Shown one piece after another: positions 1-9,502 of a stretch of DNA of 64,000 nt. A program made the position numbers and the translations under genes. The notes under the pieces were generated by a model that was not told where the DNA came from, did not search any database, and was given only the letters and a program-made list of their open reading frames with translations. The stretch is from Spiroplasma culicicola AES-1 (GTDB lineage Bacteria > Bacillota_I > Bacilli_A > Mycoplasmatales > Mycoplasmataceae). The stretch's first letter is position 1; every line of letters begins with the position of its first letter. The DNA is taken from contig NZ_CP006681.1 in assembly GCF_000565175.1 (NCBI RefSeq), positions 310,001 through 374,000 on the forward strand, in the 5' to 3' direction.

Positions 1-70
1 ACAACCAATCGTTCTTGTAATTGTCAATGAAATTAATATTTCATCATTCTATGAACCAAAAAAACGTTAA
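1..70 (+). CDS. C-terminal end of an upstream gene, possibly ribonuclease J
   Basis: Open from the window edge to TAA at 68-70, giving 22 residues ending FYEPKKR. The hydrophobic stretch PIVLVIVNEI resembles the end of RNase J proteins (a PMI-type beta strand), but 22 residues are too few for a firm assignment. A terminator follows at once, so the frame is the end of a real transcription unit. Confidence 0.4.
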   Translation, partial: QPIVLVIVNEINISSFYEPKKR

Positions 71-76
71 TATTTT

Positions 77-103
77 AAAAACCAACCTATAGGTTGGTTT
101 TTT
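77..103 (+). terminator. Rho-independent terminator after the partial gene
   Basis: AAACCAACC and GGTTGGTTT form a tight stem with a 3-4 nt loop, followed by a T run. Confidence 0.85.
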
Positions 104-180
104 CTATAAAATATATTAGAAATAAAACTAAAATGTATTAAAATCATATGGTAAGGGCAAAACTAAGGGTGACTTTTTTT

Positions 181-3105
181 ATGAACAATTTCAATGAATT
201 TGGAAATGGGTCAACTGACAATGATTCTGATAGAACAAGGGCAATGACTTTCCAAAAGAAACAAAGAAAACCTGATTCAATATCATGAATTGTTACAGCA
301 TTAGTATTATTTTTCTTGACAGTAATGTCATTGGGAAGAATTACAATTGTTGGACAATTATTAGATGATATTATTTTTACTTTGCCATTTGGATGATTTA
401 AATATTTCTTATACTTATTATTTTTCATAGTTGATTTTGCTATATATTTTGGAATTAAATTTAAACCTAAAAAAAGATTTATTGCTATGGTTTTTGTAAC
501 TTGAATCATGATGTGTTGAATCATGACTTCAATTCTATTTATAGTAGCTCACTTAACTCAAGCACAAGATTTAAAAATTGAAAATTTTTGAAGTGAAGAT
601 ATTTTAAAAGTATCTGTTTCTTCTTATTTTGAGCACTGAAAAAATCACTCTTATTTTGGAACTGAAGATCCACATTGATTAATTTCTAGTCGCGATAGTT
701 ACTTTACTAGTTGAGCTGGTGGGGGAATGTTTGGTGCTGTTTTAAATGGAATTGGTTCATATACAACAATTTATGGATCATTAGTATTGGCATTGTTCTT
801 CTTTTTTATCAATATGATGTGAATCTTTACAGGAGATCCATTATACTTGTTTAAACCAAAAGCAAAAAGAAAAGGAAAACGATTAAGAATTTTATCACTG
901 GGCTCAAAACAAAATAATAATTTACAGCCAAAAAAAGCTGGGAAGAAAAGAAATATTTTTAATATTATTCGTTTTGACTCAACAAAAACTTTAGATGATA
1001 TTGATTTTGTTCATTCAATTCGTGAATCAGATATTACAATTGAATTACCAAGTTTTTCACGTGTAAATGAAAATCAAGTATATCAACCAGTTGATCAAAA
1101 CTTTTATAATGATGATTATTTTGTTGATTATCAAGAACCAAGCCCAATGTTTAATGATCTTGATTTTGCCTATGATAAATCAAAAAACTATGCAATTGGA
1201 AATCGTGGATATAGCAAAGTTGATCAAAATATAAACTTACTTGAAGAAGACAATTTTGATCAGCCATTAGAACAAGAATTTAATCCTCAATTTATTCCTA
1301 GACCTCTTAAACAAGAAGTTTTTGAAGAAGAAATTAGAAAAGGAAGTGTTTCTTCTTCTGAAAGTGCAAGAAGAGAATTTGAACGTCAAACTAAAGTGAC
1401 TCCTCATGGAATTGGGGGTCAAACAGAAGAATTCTTAAAAGACTTTAAAAAAGCTCCAACTGAAGCAGATCAAATTACTTTAGAAGACTTTATGAATAGT
1501 GCAATTTCTGAACAAGAATCACGTGAAAAACAATGACAAAAAACTCAAACTTATGTATCTCCAATGGAAGAAATTCGCAATAAGAGATTTGGTAATTCAA
1601 ATGGTAACTTGCCAATTCGCAATCAAGTTACAAAAACAATTGAATTAAATACTCAAAATTCTTCACAAAAAGTTGTTTTTGTAAATAAAAGTTATGTTTT
1701 ACCAACAATTGATATTTTAAAAAGTGATAGTAATAGTCAACAAGAATATGAAAAACAAAAACAAAAATCTAAACTAAAAGCAGAAGCAATTAATCAAACT
1801 TTTGCACAATTTAATGTAAATGCTAAGGTTGTTAATATGAATATTGGTCCAAGTGTGACAAAATTTGAAGTTCAACCAGGTCCTGGAACTAAGGTAAATA
1901 ACATTACTAGTTTGGAAAATGATTTAAAATTAGCATTAGCAAATCAAAATGTTAGAATTGAAGCACCAATTCAAGGAAAAGCAGCTGTTGGGATTGAAGT
2001 GCCCAATGATGAAGCATTAATTGTTCCCTTAAGAAGTGTAATTAATAATATTCCATTACAAAAAATGAGTTCTAAATTATTGTTTGCAATTGGAAAAACA
2101 GTAATGGGAGAAATGTTATTTGGTGAATTAGATAAGGCACCTCACTTGTTGGTTGCAGGTTCAACTGGTAGTGGTAAATCTGTGATGATTAATGGAATTA
2201 TTACTTCAATTTTAATGAGAGCAAAGCCTCATGAAGTAAAATTCTTAATGATTGATCCAAAACAAGTAGAACTTTCAATTTATTCATCAATTCCTCATTT
2301 ACTAGCACCAGTTATTAGCGACATGAATTTGGCAAATAATGCTTTGAAAAAAGTTATTAATGAAATGGAAAGACGTTATATTTTATTTACAAATAATGGT
2401 GTTAAAAATATTGAAGGATATAATTCAAAAATTAAAGATGAAACTAAACGTTTACCATTTTATGTGATTGTCATTGATGAACTTGCAGACTTAATGATGA
2501 CTGCCAATAAAAAAGAAGTTGAAGATTCAATTATGAGATTAACTCAAATGGCAAGGGCTGCGGGAATTCATCTAATTGTTGCTACTCAAAGACCATCAAC
2601 TGATGTTTTAACTGGAGTAATAAAATCAAATATTCCTACAAGAATTGGATTTTCTGTGGCTTCAGGAATTGATTCAAGAACAATTCTTGATTCAATTGGA
2701 GCAGAAAAATTAATTGGAAGAGGAGATTTATTGTATCTTCCTCCAGGTAGTTCAAATCTTTTAAGAGCTCAAGGTGCTTATGTGAGTGATGATGAAATTG
2801 AAAGAATTGTGCAACATTGTTCAAGTCAACAACAACAAATGTTTGAAGAAGAATTTATGCGTATTGAAGAAGACCACTCTCATAAAACTGGTTCTGGTTT
2901 TGGAAGAGATGAAAGATATGAAGAAATTAGAACTTATGTTATTGAACATCAAAAAGCATCAACAAGTTTATTACAAAGAGTATTTTCAATTGGTTACAAC
3001 AGAGCTGCTAAAATTATTGATGATTTAGAAGACGAAGGTGTTATTGGTCCTCAAAGTGGGTCAAAACCAAGAGAAGTTTATTGAAAAAAAGAAGAAATAT
3101 ATTAA
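181..3105 (+). CDS. ftsK: DNA translocase FtsK/SpoIIIE
   Basis: 974 aa with TGA read as Trp. The N-terminus carries about four membrane segments (residues ~34-55, 66-90, 95-117, 192-215). A low-complexity linker rich in Q, E and N runs to ~450. The RecA-like motor follows, with Walker A GSTGSGKS near residue 660 and Walker B VIVIDELADL near 762. The C-terminal winged-helix gamma domain (~905-970) reads DNA polarity motifs. FtsK pumps chromosomal DNA through the division septum. ATG at 181 follows AAGGGTGA. A standard-code reading would cut this gene into several pieces; it is one continuous frame. Confidence 0.95.
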
Positions 3106-3133
3106 AAACACCAAACAATAATTGGTGTTTTTT
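3105..3133 (+). terminator. Terminator after ftsK
   Basis: AACACCA / TGGTGTT stem followed by TTTTTT. Confidence 0.8.
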
Positions 3134-3165
3134 ATTTATAATATTTTCAAAAGAAGGTGACCAGA

Positions 3166-4929
3166 ATGAATGTTGAAAAAATTTTAAAAAATTTACCTGA
3201 AAAATCTGGTTGCTATATGTATTTTAACGATAAAGAGCAAGTAATTTATGTTGGAAAGGCTAAAAATTTAAAAAAACGTGTAAGCTCATATTTTAATAAA
3301 GTTCATGATTTTAAAACTACTCAATTAGTGAGAGAAATAAATAATTTAGAAACAATCATTACAAATAATGAAAAAGAATCGTTGCTACTAGAACAAAACT
3401 TAATTAAAAAATATAAACCAAGATACAATATTGTGTTAAATGATGATAAAAAATATCCCTATATTGCTGTTACAAATGAAAAAGATCCAAGATACATTTA
3501 TATTCGTAATTTTGATTCAAAAAATAAAATATCATTTGGACCACTTCCTGAGGGTTCAAGTGCAAGAAGTATTTTAAATACTCTAGAAAGAATTTATCCG
3601 TTAAGAAGATGCACAGGATACATTGGCAAACCATGTTTGTATTATCATATTAATCAGTGTAGTGGTGCTTGCTTTAAAGAAGTTGAACCTAATTATTATC
3701 AAAATATGATTTTAAAAGTCAAAGATTTTTTTGATGGCAATTCTAGTGAAGTTAAAGAATTATTAGAAGAAAAAATGTTAATTGCATCAGACAATCTTCA
3801 ATTTGAAGAAGCACAACGAATTAAAGAAATTATTCAGCATTTATCATTTACTCTTACAAAACAAAACGTTGACTTAAATGATAATTTAAATAGAGATATT
3901 TTTAATTATTATGAAGACTTTGATTATTTTTGTTTTACAGTTTTATTTTATAGAAAAGGCCAATTGGTTTTAAAAAACCAAGAACTTATTAAAAATAATG
4001 GACAAAATATTGAGGAATTATTTTTAAGTTTTATTAACCAAATTTATGCTAAAAATTTAATTCCTGATTATATTGTTATTCCAAAAACTATGCAAATGGA
4101 AGAATTAAATTTAGTTTTTAATAATAAAATTTTGACCGAAGATGATCAAATATCACATAATTTACTAAAATTAGCATTAGATAATTCAAAAGAATATCTT
4201 GTTGAAAAAATTTATTATAAAGATAATCAAAGTATTACTAAAGAAGAAGTTTTAAAAGATTTACAAGCAACTTTAAAATTACAAACATTTCCATATCATA
4301 TTGAAATGTTTGATATTGCAAATATTTTAGATGAATTAGTAACAGGGGCTATGGTTGTCTATAAAAATGGATTACCAAGTAAAAATGATTTTCGAAAATA
4401 TAATATTGATATTGAAGAAAGTGGAGATTATCACAGAATTAAAGAAGCAGTTTATCGTCGATATCGAGAAGCTAAAAATTTACCAGATTTATTAATAATG
4501 GATGGAGCAATTAGTCAAGTGCATGCTGCAAAAGAGGCATTAAAGAAATTGAATTTAACTATTCCTATAATTGGTTTGGTTAAAAATGATCATCATAAAA
4601 CAGATCATATTCTTGATTTAGAAGAAAAACCTTTGTTTATTAACAAAGATACACAGGTATTTAAATTTTTAGAAAACATTCAGTTAAGAGTGCATAATTA
4701 TGCAATTGCTGGATTTAGAAAACGATTTGTTCAAAATAATATTAATGATGTTATTGTTAATAACATTAAAGGAATTGGCCAAGTTAAAATTAAAAAACTT
4801 TATGAAAAATTTAATACAATAGAAAATATAAAAAATGCAAATTATGAACAATTATTTGATATTATTAAAAACAAAGTAATAACAAATCAATTAATAGAAT
4901 TTTTAAAGGAATATAAAACCAATGGATAA
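3166..4929 (+). CDS. uvrC: Excinuclease ABC subunit C
   Basis: 587 aa, normal UvrC length. Domains in order: GIY-YIG nuclease at the N-terminus (CYMYF...VIYVGKAKNL), UVR domain (LQFEEAQRIKEII near residue 205) that contacts UvrB, RNase H-like C-terminal nuclease (DGAISQVHAAKEAL near 445), and helix-hairpin-helix (IKGIGQVKIKKL near 540). It makes both incisions in nucleotide excision repair. The start is placed at ATG 3166, 5 nt after AAGAAGGTGA; a GTG at 3157 lies inside that ribosome-binding site. The stop overlaps the next gene's ATG. Confidence 0.94.
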   Translation: MNVEKILKNLPEKSGCYMYFNDKEQVIYVGKAKNLKKRVSSYFNKVHDFKTTQLVREINNLETIITNNEKESLLLEQNLIKKYKPRYNIVLNDDKKYPYIAVTNEKDPRYIYIRNFDSKNKISFGPLPEGSSARSILNTLERIYPLRRCTGYIGKPCLYYHINQCSGACFKEVEPNYYQNMILKVKDFFDGNSSEVKELLEEKMLIASDNLQFEEAQRIKEIIQHLSFTLTKQNVDLNDNLNRDIFNYYEDFDYFCFTVLFYRKGQLVLKNQELIKNNGQNIEELFLSFINQIYAKNLIPDYIVIPKTMQMEELNLVFNNKILTEDDQISHNLLKLALDNSKEYLVEKIYYKDNQSITKEEVLKDLQATLKLQTFPYHIEMFDIANILDELVTGAMVVYKNGLPSKNDFRKYNIDIEESGDYHRIKEAVYRRYREAKNLPDLLIMDGAISQVHAAKEALKKLNLTIPIIGLVKNDHHKTDHILDLEEKPLFINKDTQVFKFLENIQLRVHNYAIAGFRKRFVQNNINDVIVNNIKGIGQVKIKKLYEKFNTIENIKNANYEQLFDIIKNKVITNQLIEFLKEYKTNG

Positions 4930-6391
4930 AAACGTGAAAGCAAAAAAGAGAAAAAAATACATTCCAGAACCTTTTGCAAAAATTAAAACACCATTTTGAA
5001 AAATTGATGACTTAAAAGATATTACTGCAATGGCAATTCCAATCTTTATTCAATTATTATTTAATATTTTTATTGCCCAAATAAATTTAGTGGCAATTAA
5101 TCATTATAAAGATGGTGCATATGCTGAAGGGGTAGCAAAGGCAATTTTGAGTTATAATACATTACAATTTATTCCCAGTTTAATTTCAACTGGAACAATT
5201 GTTGTTGCTGGTAACTTAATTGGACAAGGAAGAAAAGAAGAAGTAAGTAAAGTAATTGTTACGGGGTTATTAATTAACTTTGCAATTACTTCAGTAATAT
5301 TTATAGCAACAGAGAGTTTATCAGATTATATCGTTCAAATGATGGGAGCAAGTGATGGAGCTTCAATTCATGATACAGCTGGTAATGTTTTAGAAGCAAA
5401 TGAATTAGCATTTGTTTCAAAATATTATCGTTTAATCAATATCAATTTATTAATATTATCAATTTCTCAAGTACTAGTAGCTGGGTTGCAATCTATGAAA
5501 AAAAGTACTTATGTAACAATTAGTGCAATTGGGGCAAATGTAATTGATGTTACAATTGTGTCAATTTTATTATATGCAACTAATATAAATCCAATTTACT
5601 CTGCACTTGTAATTCCAATTGCAGGAATATTTCAAATTATTTATTTAATATTTATGAATTTTAAATTTATTGATTTTAAAATCAATAAACATAAACAGTT
5701 AAATAAAGTTTATGCAATTGAAACATTAAAAACAGGATTGCCAATTACAATTGAAATGGGAGTGTGAAACCTATGTAATTTTGCAACGGGAACTGCAATT
5801 GCAAAATTATCTCCTGAAATTGGAGATGAAAATCCATGAATTGTTTTACATAGAAATGCACAAAGTATTGGTCAATACTCAACTGCATTTATTCAAGCAA
5901 TGGGAACAGTTACTTCAGTATTTGTTGCTAGAAAAATTGGTCAAAATGACAAACAAGCAGCTTATGAAACTGCAATCAATTGTTGAAAAGCAGCAATTTA
6001 TGCCACAATTATTGCCAATATTTTAATGATGGCTGCAAGTTATCCAATGTTAGAAATGCTAGGTTCAAAAGGAAAGTAATGACCTTGAGGAGTTGGCCTA
6101 TTAGCAATATTTACCATAAAAATTATCTTTGATACAGTTAATATGACTTTATTAAGAGCATTGTGAAGTGTTGGAGATTTATGATATCCAATTTTTGTAT
6201 CATTTATTACAATGGGAATTGCAATGGTTGCATTACCTTATGTTGTAATTTATGGATTTAATTTAACTGGGGGATGAGGATTGTTAGCAATTTATGCAGT
6301 TTTAATTACAGATCCTTTAAGTAGATCTATAATTTACTTAATTAGATGATTAAATGGAAAATGACAAAAATATGTACATATAATCAATTAA
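4922..6391 (+). pseudogene. MATE-family multidrug/Na+ efflux transporter, interrupted by TAA
   Basis: The frame starts at ATG 4922, overlapping the uvrC stop, and encodes a polytopic MATE-like exporter (AIPIFIQLLFNIF start, paired six-helix bundles). At 6077-6079 an in-frame TAA ends translation after residue 385. The same frame then continues without a stop for 103 codons (WPWGVGLLAIFTIKIIFDTVN ... KYVHIIN), clearly the missing last helices, to TAA 6389-6391. Nothing is frameshifted: it is a single nonsense codon. Either the gene is decaying or truncated, or the base is a sequencing error. Substrate cannot be inferred. Confidence 0.85.
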
Positions 6392-6397
6392 AAAGTG

Positions 6398-6403
6398 TAT
6401 AAT
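6398..6403 (+). promoter_or_regulatory. -10 element of greA promoter
   Basis: Consensus TATAAT about 30 nt before the greA ATG, with TG one base upstream (TGTATAAT). No clear -35. Confidence 0.6.
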
Positions 6404-6434
6404 ATCATAGTTAAATAAAAGGGGACTAGACATC

Positions 6435-6905
6435 ATGGATAAAGAAATTATTTTAACCAATGAAGGACTTAATGAACTAAATCAAGAACTTTTACACTTA
6501 ATTAATGTTGTAAGACCACAAGTAATTGAAGAACTTGTTGAAGCACGTGCACAAGGAGATTTATCTGAAAATGCAGATTATGATGCTGCAAGAAATCGTC
6601 AAGCTGAAGTAGAAGCTAGAATCAAAGAAATTGAAGGTATGCTTGCTAAAGTAACAATTATTGATGATAAAGGTAAAAAAACTAGTGAAGTTAAAATTGG
6701 AAATACAGTTACTTTTACAAATCAAAAAACTAAAAAAGAAATGACAGTTAAAATTGTTGGAGCTATTGAAGCAGATCCATTTGAAAATAAAATCTCAAAT
6801 GAGTCACCATTAGCAAAAGCAATGATCGGGCGTTTAGCTGGAGATGTTATGGAAGTTAAAGAATTAAAAGAACCTTACAAAATTACAATTAAAGAGATAA
6901 AATAA
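6435..6905 (+). CDS. greA: Transcript cleavage factor GreA
   Basis: 156 aa, full family length. The N-terminal coiled coil holds the acidic tip motif (LSENADYDAARNRQAEVEARI, residues ~40-62) that enters the RNA polymerase secondary channel and stimulates cleavage of backtracked RNA. The C-terminal FKBP-like domain ends KEPYKITIKEIK. It has its own promoter and terminator. Confidence 0.95.
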   Translation: MDKEIILTNEGLNELNQELLHLINVVRPQVIEELVEARAQGDLSENADYDAARNRQAEVEARIKEIEGMLAKVTIIDDKGKKTSEVKIGNTVTFTNQKTKKEMTVKIVGAIEADPFENKISNESPLAKAMIGRLAGDVMEVKELKEPYKITIKEIK

Positions 6906-6928
6906 ACCTAATTAGATTAGGTTTTTTT
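6904..6928 (+). terminator. Terminator after greA
   Basis: AACCTAAT / ATTAGGTT stem with T7 tail. The T run ends only about 3 nt before the rsmI ribosome-binding site. Confidence 0.85.
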
Positions 6929-6940
6929 AATGGAGGAAAT

Positions 6941-7822
6941 ATGATAAAGTTACAAGTTAAAAATAGTTTTAAAGATAATTATCCAAAGTTATATGTAATT
7001 GGAACTCCAATTGGTAATTTAAATGATATTTCTCCAAGAGTGATTGAGTCATTTAATGATGTTGCAAAAATTTATTGTGAAGATACACGCGATAGTAAAA
7101 AACTAGTAGATCATCTCAAAATTATAAAACCTTTATATGCTTTGCATAAATTTAATGAAGTAGAGTCAAGTCAACAATTAATTTTAGACTTACAAAATGG
7201 TTTAAATATTGCCTTAATTAGTGATGCTGGTGTTCCATGTATTTCAGATCCAGGTAGCAAAGTTATTGAACAAATTTATCAACATACAAATCAATTTAAC
7301 ATTGTTCCAGTAAATTGTGGTCCAGCCTATATTCATGCAATTGTGGCATCTGGATTTGTAAGTAATTCAAATTTGTTTTTAGGTTTTTTAGATAAAAAAC
7401 CAGAACAAATTAAAAATCAATTATCAAAATTTGCAAATACTGATTGTATTGTTTCATTTCATGAATCAGTTCACAGAGTTAAAAATACAATTAATCTTTT
7501 AAATAATTTCTTAGATAAAAATACTTTAGTATCACTTTCTAGAGAAATAACTAAAGTTAATGAGCAACATATTAGGGGAGCAATTTTTGAAATTTTTGAA
7601 TATATCAATTCAAAAGATTTTATTGAAAAAGGAGAATTTGTAATTTGTATTGAATCAAATTACAAATTAAAAGATAGTAGTATCGACAAAGAAATTGATT
7701 ATATTGCTTTAATCAATCAATTAATAGAGCAAGGTATTTCAAAAAAAGAAGCAATTAAACAAATTTCAAAAAAATATGGTTTAAATAAAGCAGAACTTTA
7801 CAATAATTTTCATAAAAAATAA
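6941..7822 (+). CDS. rsmI: 16S rRNA 2'-O-methyltransferase RsmI (C1402)
   Basis: 293 aa. Tetrapyrrole-methylase fold with the RsmI signatures YVIGTPIGNLNDISPR near residue 20, CEDTRDSKKL near 47 and LISDAGVPCISDPGS near 93, which bind AdoMet. It methylates the ribose of C1402 in the decoding centre. GGAGGA precedes ATG 6941. The C-terminal ~45 residues are a K-rich helical extension. Confidence 0.93.
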   Translation: MIKLQVKNSFKDNYPKLYVIGTPIGNLNDISPRVIESFNDVAKIYCEDTRDSKKLVDHLKIIKPLYALHKFNEVESSQQLILDLQNGLNIALISDAGVPCISDPGSKVIEQIYQHTNQFNIVPVNCGPAYIHAIVASGFVSNSNLFLGFLDKKPEQIKNQLSKFANTDCIVSFHESVHRVKNTINLLNNFLDKNTLVSLSREITKVNEQHIRGAIFEIFEYINSKDFIEKGEFVICIESNYKLKDSSIDKEIDYIALINQLIEQGISKKEAIKQISKKYGLNKAELYNNFHKK

Positions 7823-7827
7823 TATTT

Positions 7828-7864
7828 AAAAAATGCAAAAAAATGTTAAATTTGCATTTTTTTT
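7828..7864 (+). terminator. Terminator after rsmI
   Basis: AAATGCAAA / TTTGCATTT stem with T8 tail, directly upstream of the shared promoter module at 7866. Confidence 0.8.
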
Positions 7865-7865
7865 A

Positions 7866-7892
7866 ACGATTACTATATTGGGAGGTGTTTTT
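7866..7892 (+). promoter_or_regulatory. Shared recA/recU-type upstream module
   Basis: ACGATTACTATATTGGGAGG followed by 7 nt and the ATA at 7893. The first 20 nt are identical to those upstream of recA (45647) and closely match those upstream of recU (44349, minus strand). All three lie exactly 27 nt before their start codon and follow a T- or A-rich run. TACTATA is a plausible -10 and GGGAGG is the Shine-Dalgarno, so the transcript would begin close to the SD. Confidence 0.6.
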
Positions 7893-8177
7893 ATAAAAGA
7901 ATTAACTAAATCACAAAAAATTAGTGTAAAAGCAGGTGCTGGAAGTTTATCTACTATTATTAAAGAAACAACAAATCTTGTTAAATCAGGGTTTGAATTC
8001 ATTGAAAATATATTTACTTATACAGTAGGAACTGTATTTTTGTTTCAACATGCCAATGATTATGACAAATTAGAAATAAAAATGGGCAATACTTCAATTA
8101 AATATGACAATAGTGCTTCAAATAAAGCAGAAATTGAAAATCAAAGTCAAATTCCTGAGCCAGTTTTATTGATCTAA
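7893..8177 (+). CDS. Small unknown protein with probable ATA start
   Basis: 94 aa from ATA 7893. It is mildly amphipathic, with a Gly/Ser/Thr-rich start (VKAGAGSLSTIIKETT) and a hydrophobic patch (FTYTVGTVFLF). I do not recognise the family. An in-frame ATG exists at 7833 but lies inside the rsmI terminator stem without a ribosome-binding site. GGGAGG at 7880-7885 sits 7 nt before ATA, and recA and recU have their ATG at exactly this distance from the same motif. ATA is an allowed start in code 4. Co-regulation with recombination genes is inferred from the shared module. Confidence 0.6.
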   Translation: MKELTKSQKISVKAGAGSLSTIIKETTNLVKSGFEFIENIFTYTVGTVFLFQHANDYDKLEIKMGNTSIKYDNSASNKAEIENQSQIPEPVLLI

Positions 8178-8219
8178 TAGAGATTTTGAAAAAAAATTAT
8201 TTATTTGCTAAATATGTTG

Positions 8220-8225
8220 TAAAAT
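8220..8225 (+). promoter_or_regulatory. -10 element of rplU operon
   Basis: TAAAAT in the context ATGTTGTAAAAT. The same 12 bases precede yebC. It places the start of transcription just before the L21 leader. Confidence 0.45.
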
Positions 8226-8227
8226 TA

Positions 8228-8326
8228 TTTAGGTTGCTAGTTTCAACCGCTCTTTTGTGTGTTCTTAAGAAATTTTTATTTAATAAAAATTCACATACAA
8301 GGCGAGTCTAGACTGGAGGAATAAAG
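8228..8326 (+). ncRNA. Ribosomal protein L21 leader
   Basis: The ~100-nt untranslated region upstream of rplU contains GGTTGCTAGTTTCAACC and CGCTCTTTT, then a stem AATTTTTATT / AATAAAAATT nested in TGTGTG / CACATA, and GGCGAGTC before GGAGGA. Position and the GGTTGCTAG...CAACC element match the L21 leader family of Firmicutes, thought to mediate autoregulation of the rplU-prp-rpmA operon. Confidence 0.7.
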
Positions 8327-8830
8327 ATGTTCGCAATTATTAAAACAGGTGGAAAACAAATTAAAGTACAACCTGGTGACGAAATTTTTATCGAAAAAGT
8401 TTTAGTAGAAGAAGGTAAAAAAATTACTTTTGATGAAGTTTTAGCTACTGATTCAGCAATTGGTACACCATTAGTTAAAGGGGTAACAGTTACAGGGACA
8501 GTTGTAAAACAAGGGAAAGAAAAAAAATTACGTGTTGTTAGATACCATCCAAAGAAAAACGTAAACAAAGTTTATGGTCACAGACAACCTTATACTAAAG
8601 TAAAAATCGATGCAATTTCAGCAGGAGGATCAGCAGCACCAAAAGCAGCTGAACCAAAAGCTACACCAGCTACTTCAGGAGAACCAAAAGCAGCTCCTAA
8701 AGCTACTACTGCAGCAAAATCAACAACTGCAGCACCAAAAGCTACTACTGCAAAATCAACTACTGCAGCAAAATCAACTACTGCAGCAAAATCAACAACA
8801 GCTAAACCAACTACAAAAACTGAGGAATAA
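8327..8830 (+). CDS. rplU: 50S ribosomal protein L21 with Ala/Thr/Lys-rich tail
   Basis: 167 aa. Residues 1-~103 are ordinary L21 ([20 protein letters not shown] ... [10 protein letters not shown]), a 23S rRNA-binding early assembly protein. The remaining ~64 residues are a low-complexity tail built from [11 protein letters not shown] and STTAAK repeats, absent from typical L21 (~103 aa). The tail is basic and probably disordered. First gene of the rplU-prp-rpmA operon; GGAGGA precedes the ATG. Confidence 0.95.
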   Translation: MFAIIKTGGKQIKVQPGDEIFIEKVLVEEGKKITFDEVLATDSAIGTPLVKGVTVTGTVVKQGKEKKLRVVRYHPKKNVNKVYGHRQPYTKVKIDAISAGGSAAPKAAEPKATPATSGEPKAAPKATTAAKSTTAAPKATTAKSTTAAKSTTAAKSTTAKPTTKTEE

Positions 8831-8833
8831 TTA

Positions 8834-9145
8834 GTGGTAGTTGCTAAATTAAAAAAAGATAACAATTTCATTCAAGAAATTAGTTTATCAGGTCATGCAA
8901 ATGCTGCAAATTATGGTAATGACTTAGTTTGTGCTGGAATTACAGCAATTGTAAATGGAGCATTAAATGGCTTAGACCAAATGTTTAGTGAATTTGTTGA
9001 ATTGATTGTTTTAAAAAATGATATTAAGATCATTGTTAAAGTTGAAAATAAACAAGTTCAAGATATTCTTGAATTTGTCAAAATTCAATTAGAAACAATC
9101 GCTATTCAATATCCAAAAAATTTTAGAATAGAGGAGGTGCTTTAA
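8834..9145 (+). CDS. prp: Ribosomal-processing cysteine protease Prp
   Basis: 103 aa. YsxB/Prp signature with the catalytic pair: His in [12 protein letters not shown] and Cys in [11 protein letters not shown]. It removes the N-terminal extension of L27, essential in Firmicutes whose L27 carries this extension. GTG start at 8834, 7 nt after GAGGA inside the end of rplU; only 3 nt separate the genes. Its substrate is encoded immediately downstream. Confidence 0.93.
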   Translation: MVVAKLKKDNNFIQEISLSGHANAANYGNDLVCAGITAIVNGALNGLDQMFSEFVELIVLKNDIKIIVKVENKQVQDILEFVKIQLETIAIQYPKNFRIEEVL

Positions 9146-9146
9146 G

Positions 9147-9437
9147 ATGCGTTTCTTATTAGGATTACAATATTTCGCTTCTAAAAAAGGAGTTGGGTCT
9201 ACTAAAAATGGTAGAGACTCAGAATCAAAACGTTTAGGAGCAAAAAAAGCTGATGGAGAATTTGCAAATGCAGGTTCAATTATCTTTAGACAAAGAGGTA
9301 CAAAAATTCATCCAGGTTCAAATGTTGGACGTGGAGGAGACGATACTTTATTTGCTTTAGTTTCTGGAATTGTTAAATACCAAAAATTTGGTAAAAAAAG
9401 AACTAGAGCAGTTGTTATACCACAAGAAGCAAAATAA
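9147..9437 (+). CDS. rpmA: 50S ribosomal protein L27 (with cleavable N-terminus)
   Basis: 96 aa. Starts [19 protein letters not shown]: the LQxF-A leader is the Prp cleavage motif, and SKKG is the mature start that reaches the peptidyl-transferase centre. The body is conserved ([35 protein letters not shown]). GGAGG lies 10 nt upstream, overlapping the prp 3' end. Confidence 0.96.
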   Translation: MRFLLGLQYFASKKGVGSTKNGRDSESKRLGAKKADGEFANAGSIIFRQRGTKIHPGSNVGRGGDDTLFALVSGIVKYQKFGKKRTRAVVIPQEAK

Positions 9438-9440
9438 TTT

Positions 9441-9466
9441 AAAAAGCTCATTTATGAGCTTTTTTT
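9441..9466 (+). terminator. Terminator of rplU operon
   Basis: AAAAAGCTCA TTT TGAGCTTTTTTT stem-loop with T tail. Confidence 0.88.
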
Positions 9467-9502
9467 GTTGGTAATATATAAACGGATAAGGATTGGGAAT
9501 AA

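Noticed and set aside
6062-6110. Frameshift in the MATE gene
   Set aside because: The same reading frame resumes after TAA; only a nonsense codon is needed to explain the break.
7833-7892. ATG at 7833 as start, giving a protein with a hydrophobic N-terminus
   Set aside because: It lies inside the rsmI terminator stem without an SD; the apparent signal peptide is a translation of the terminator T run and the promoter/SD module.
8590-8871. Antisense frame opposite rplU rich in AAVVDF repeats
   Set aside because: Mirror of the rplU low-complexity tail; no SD and no family match.
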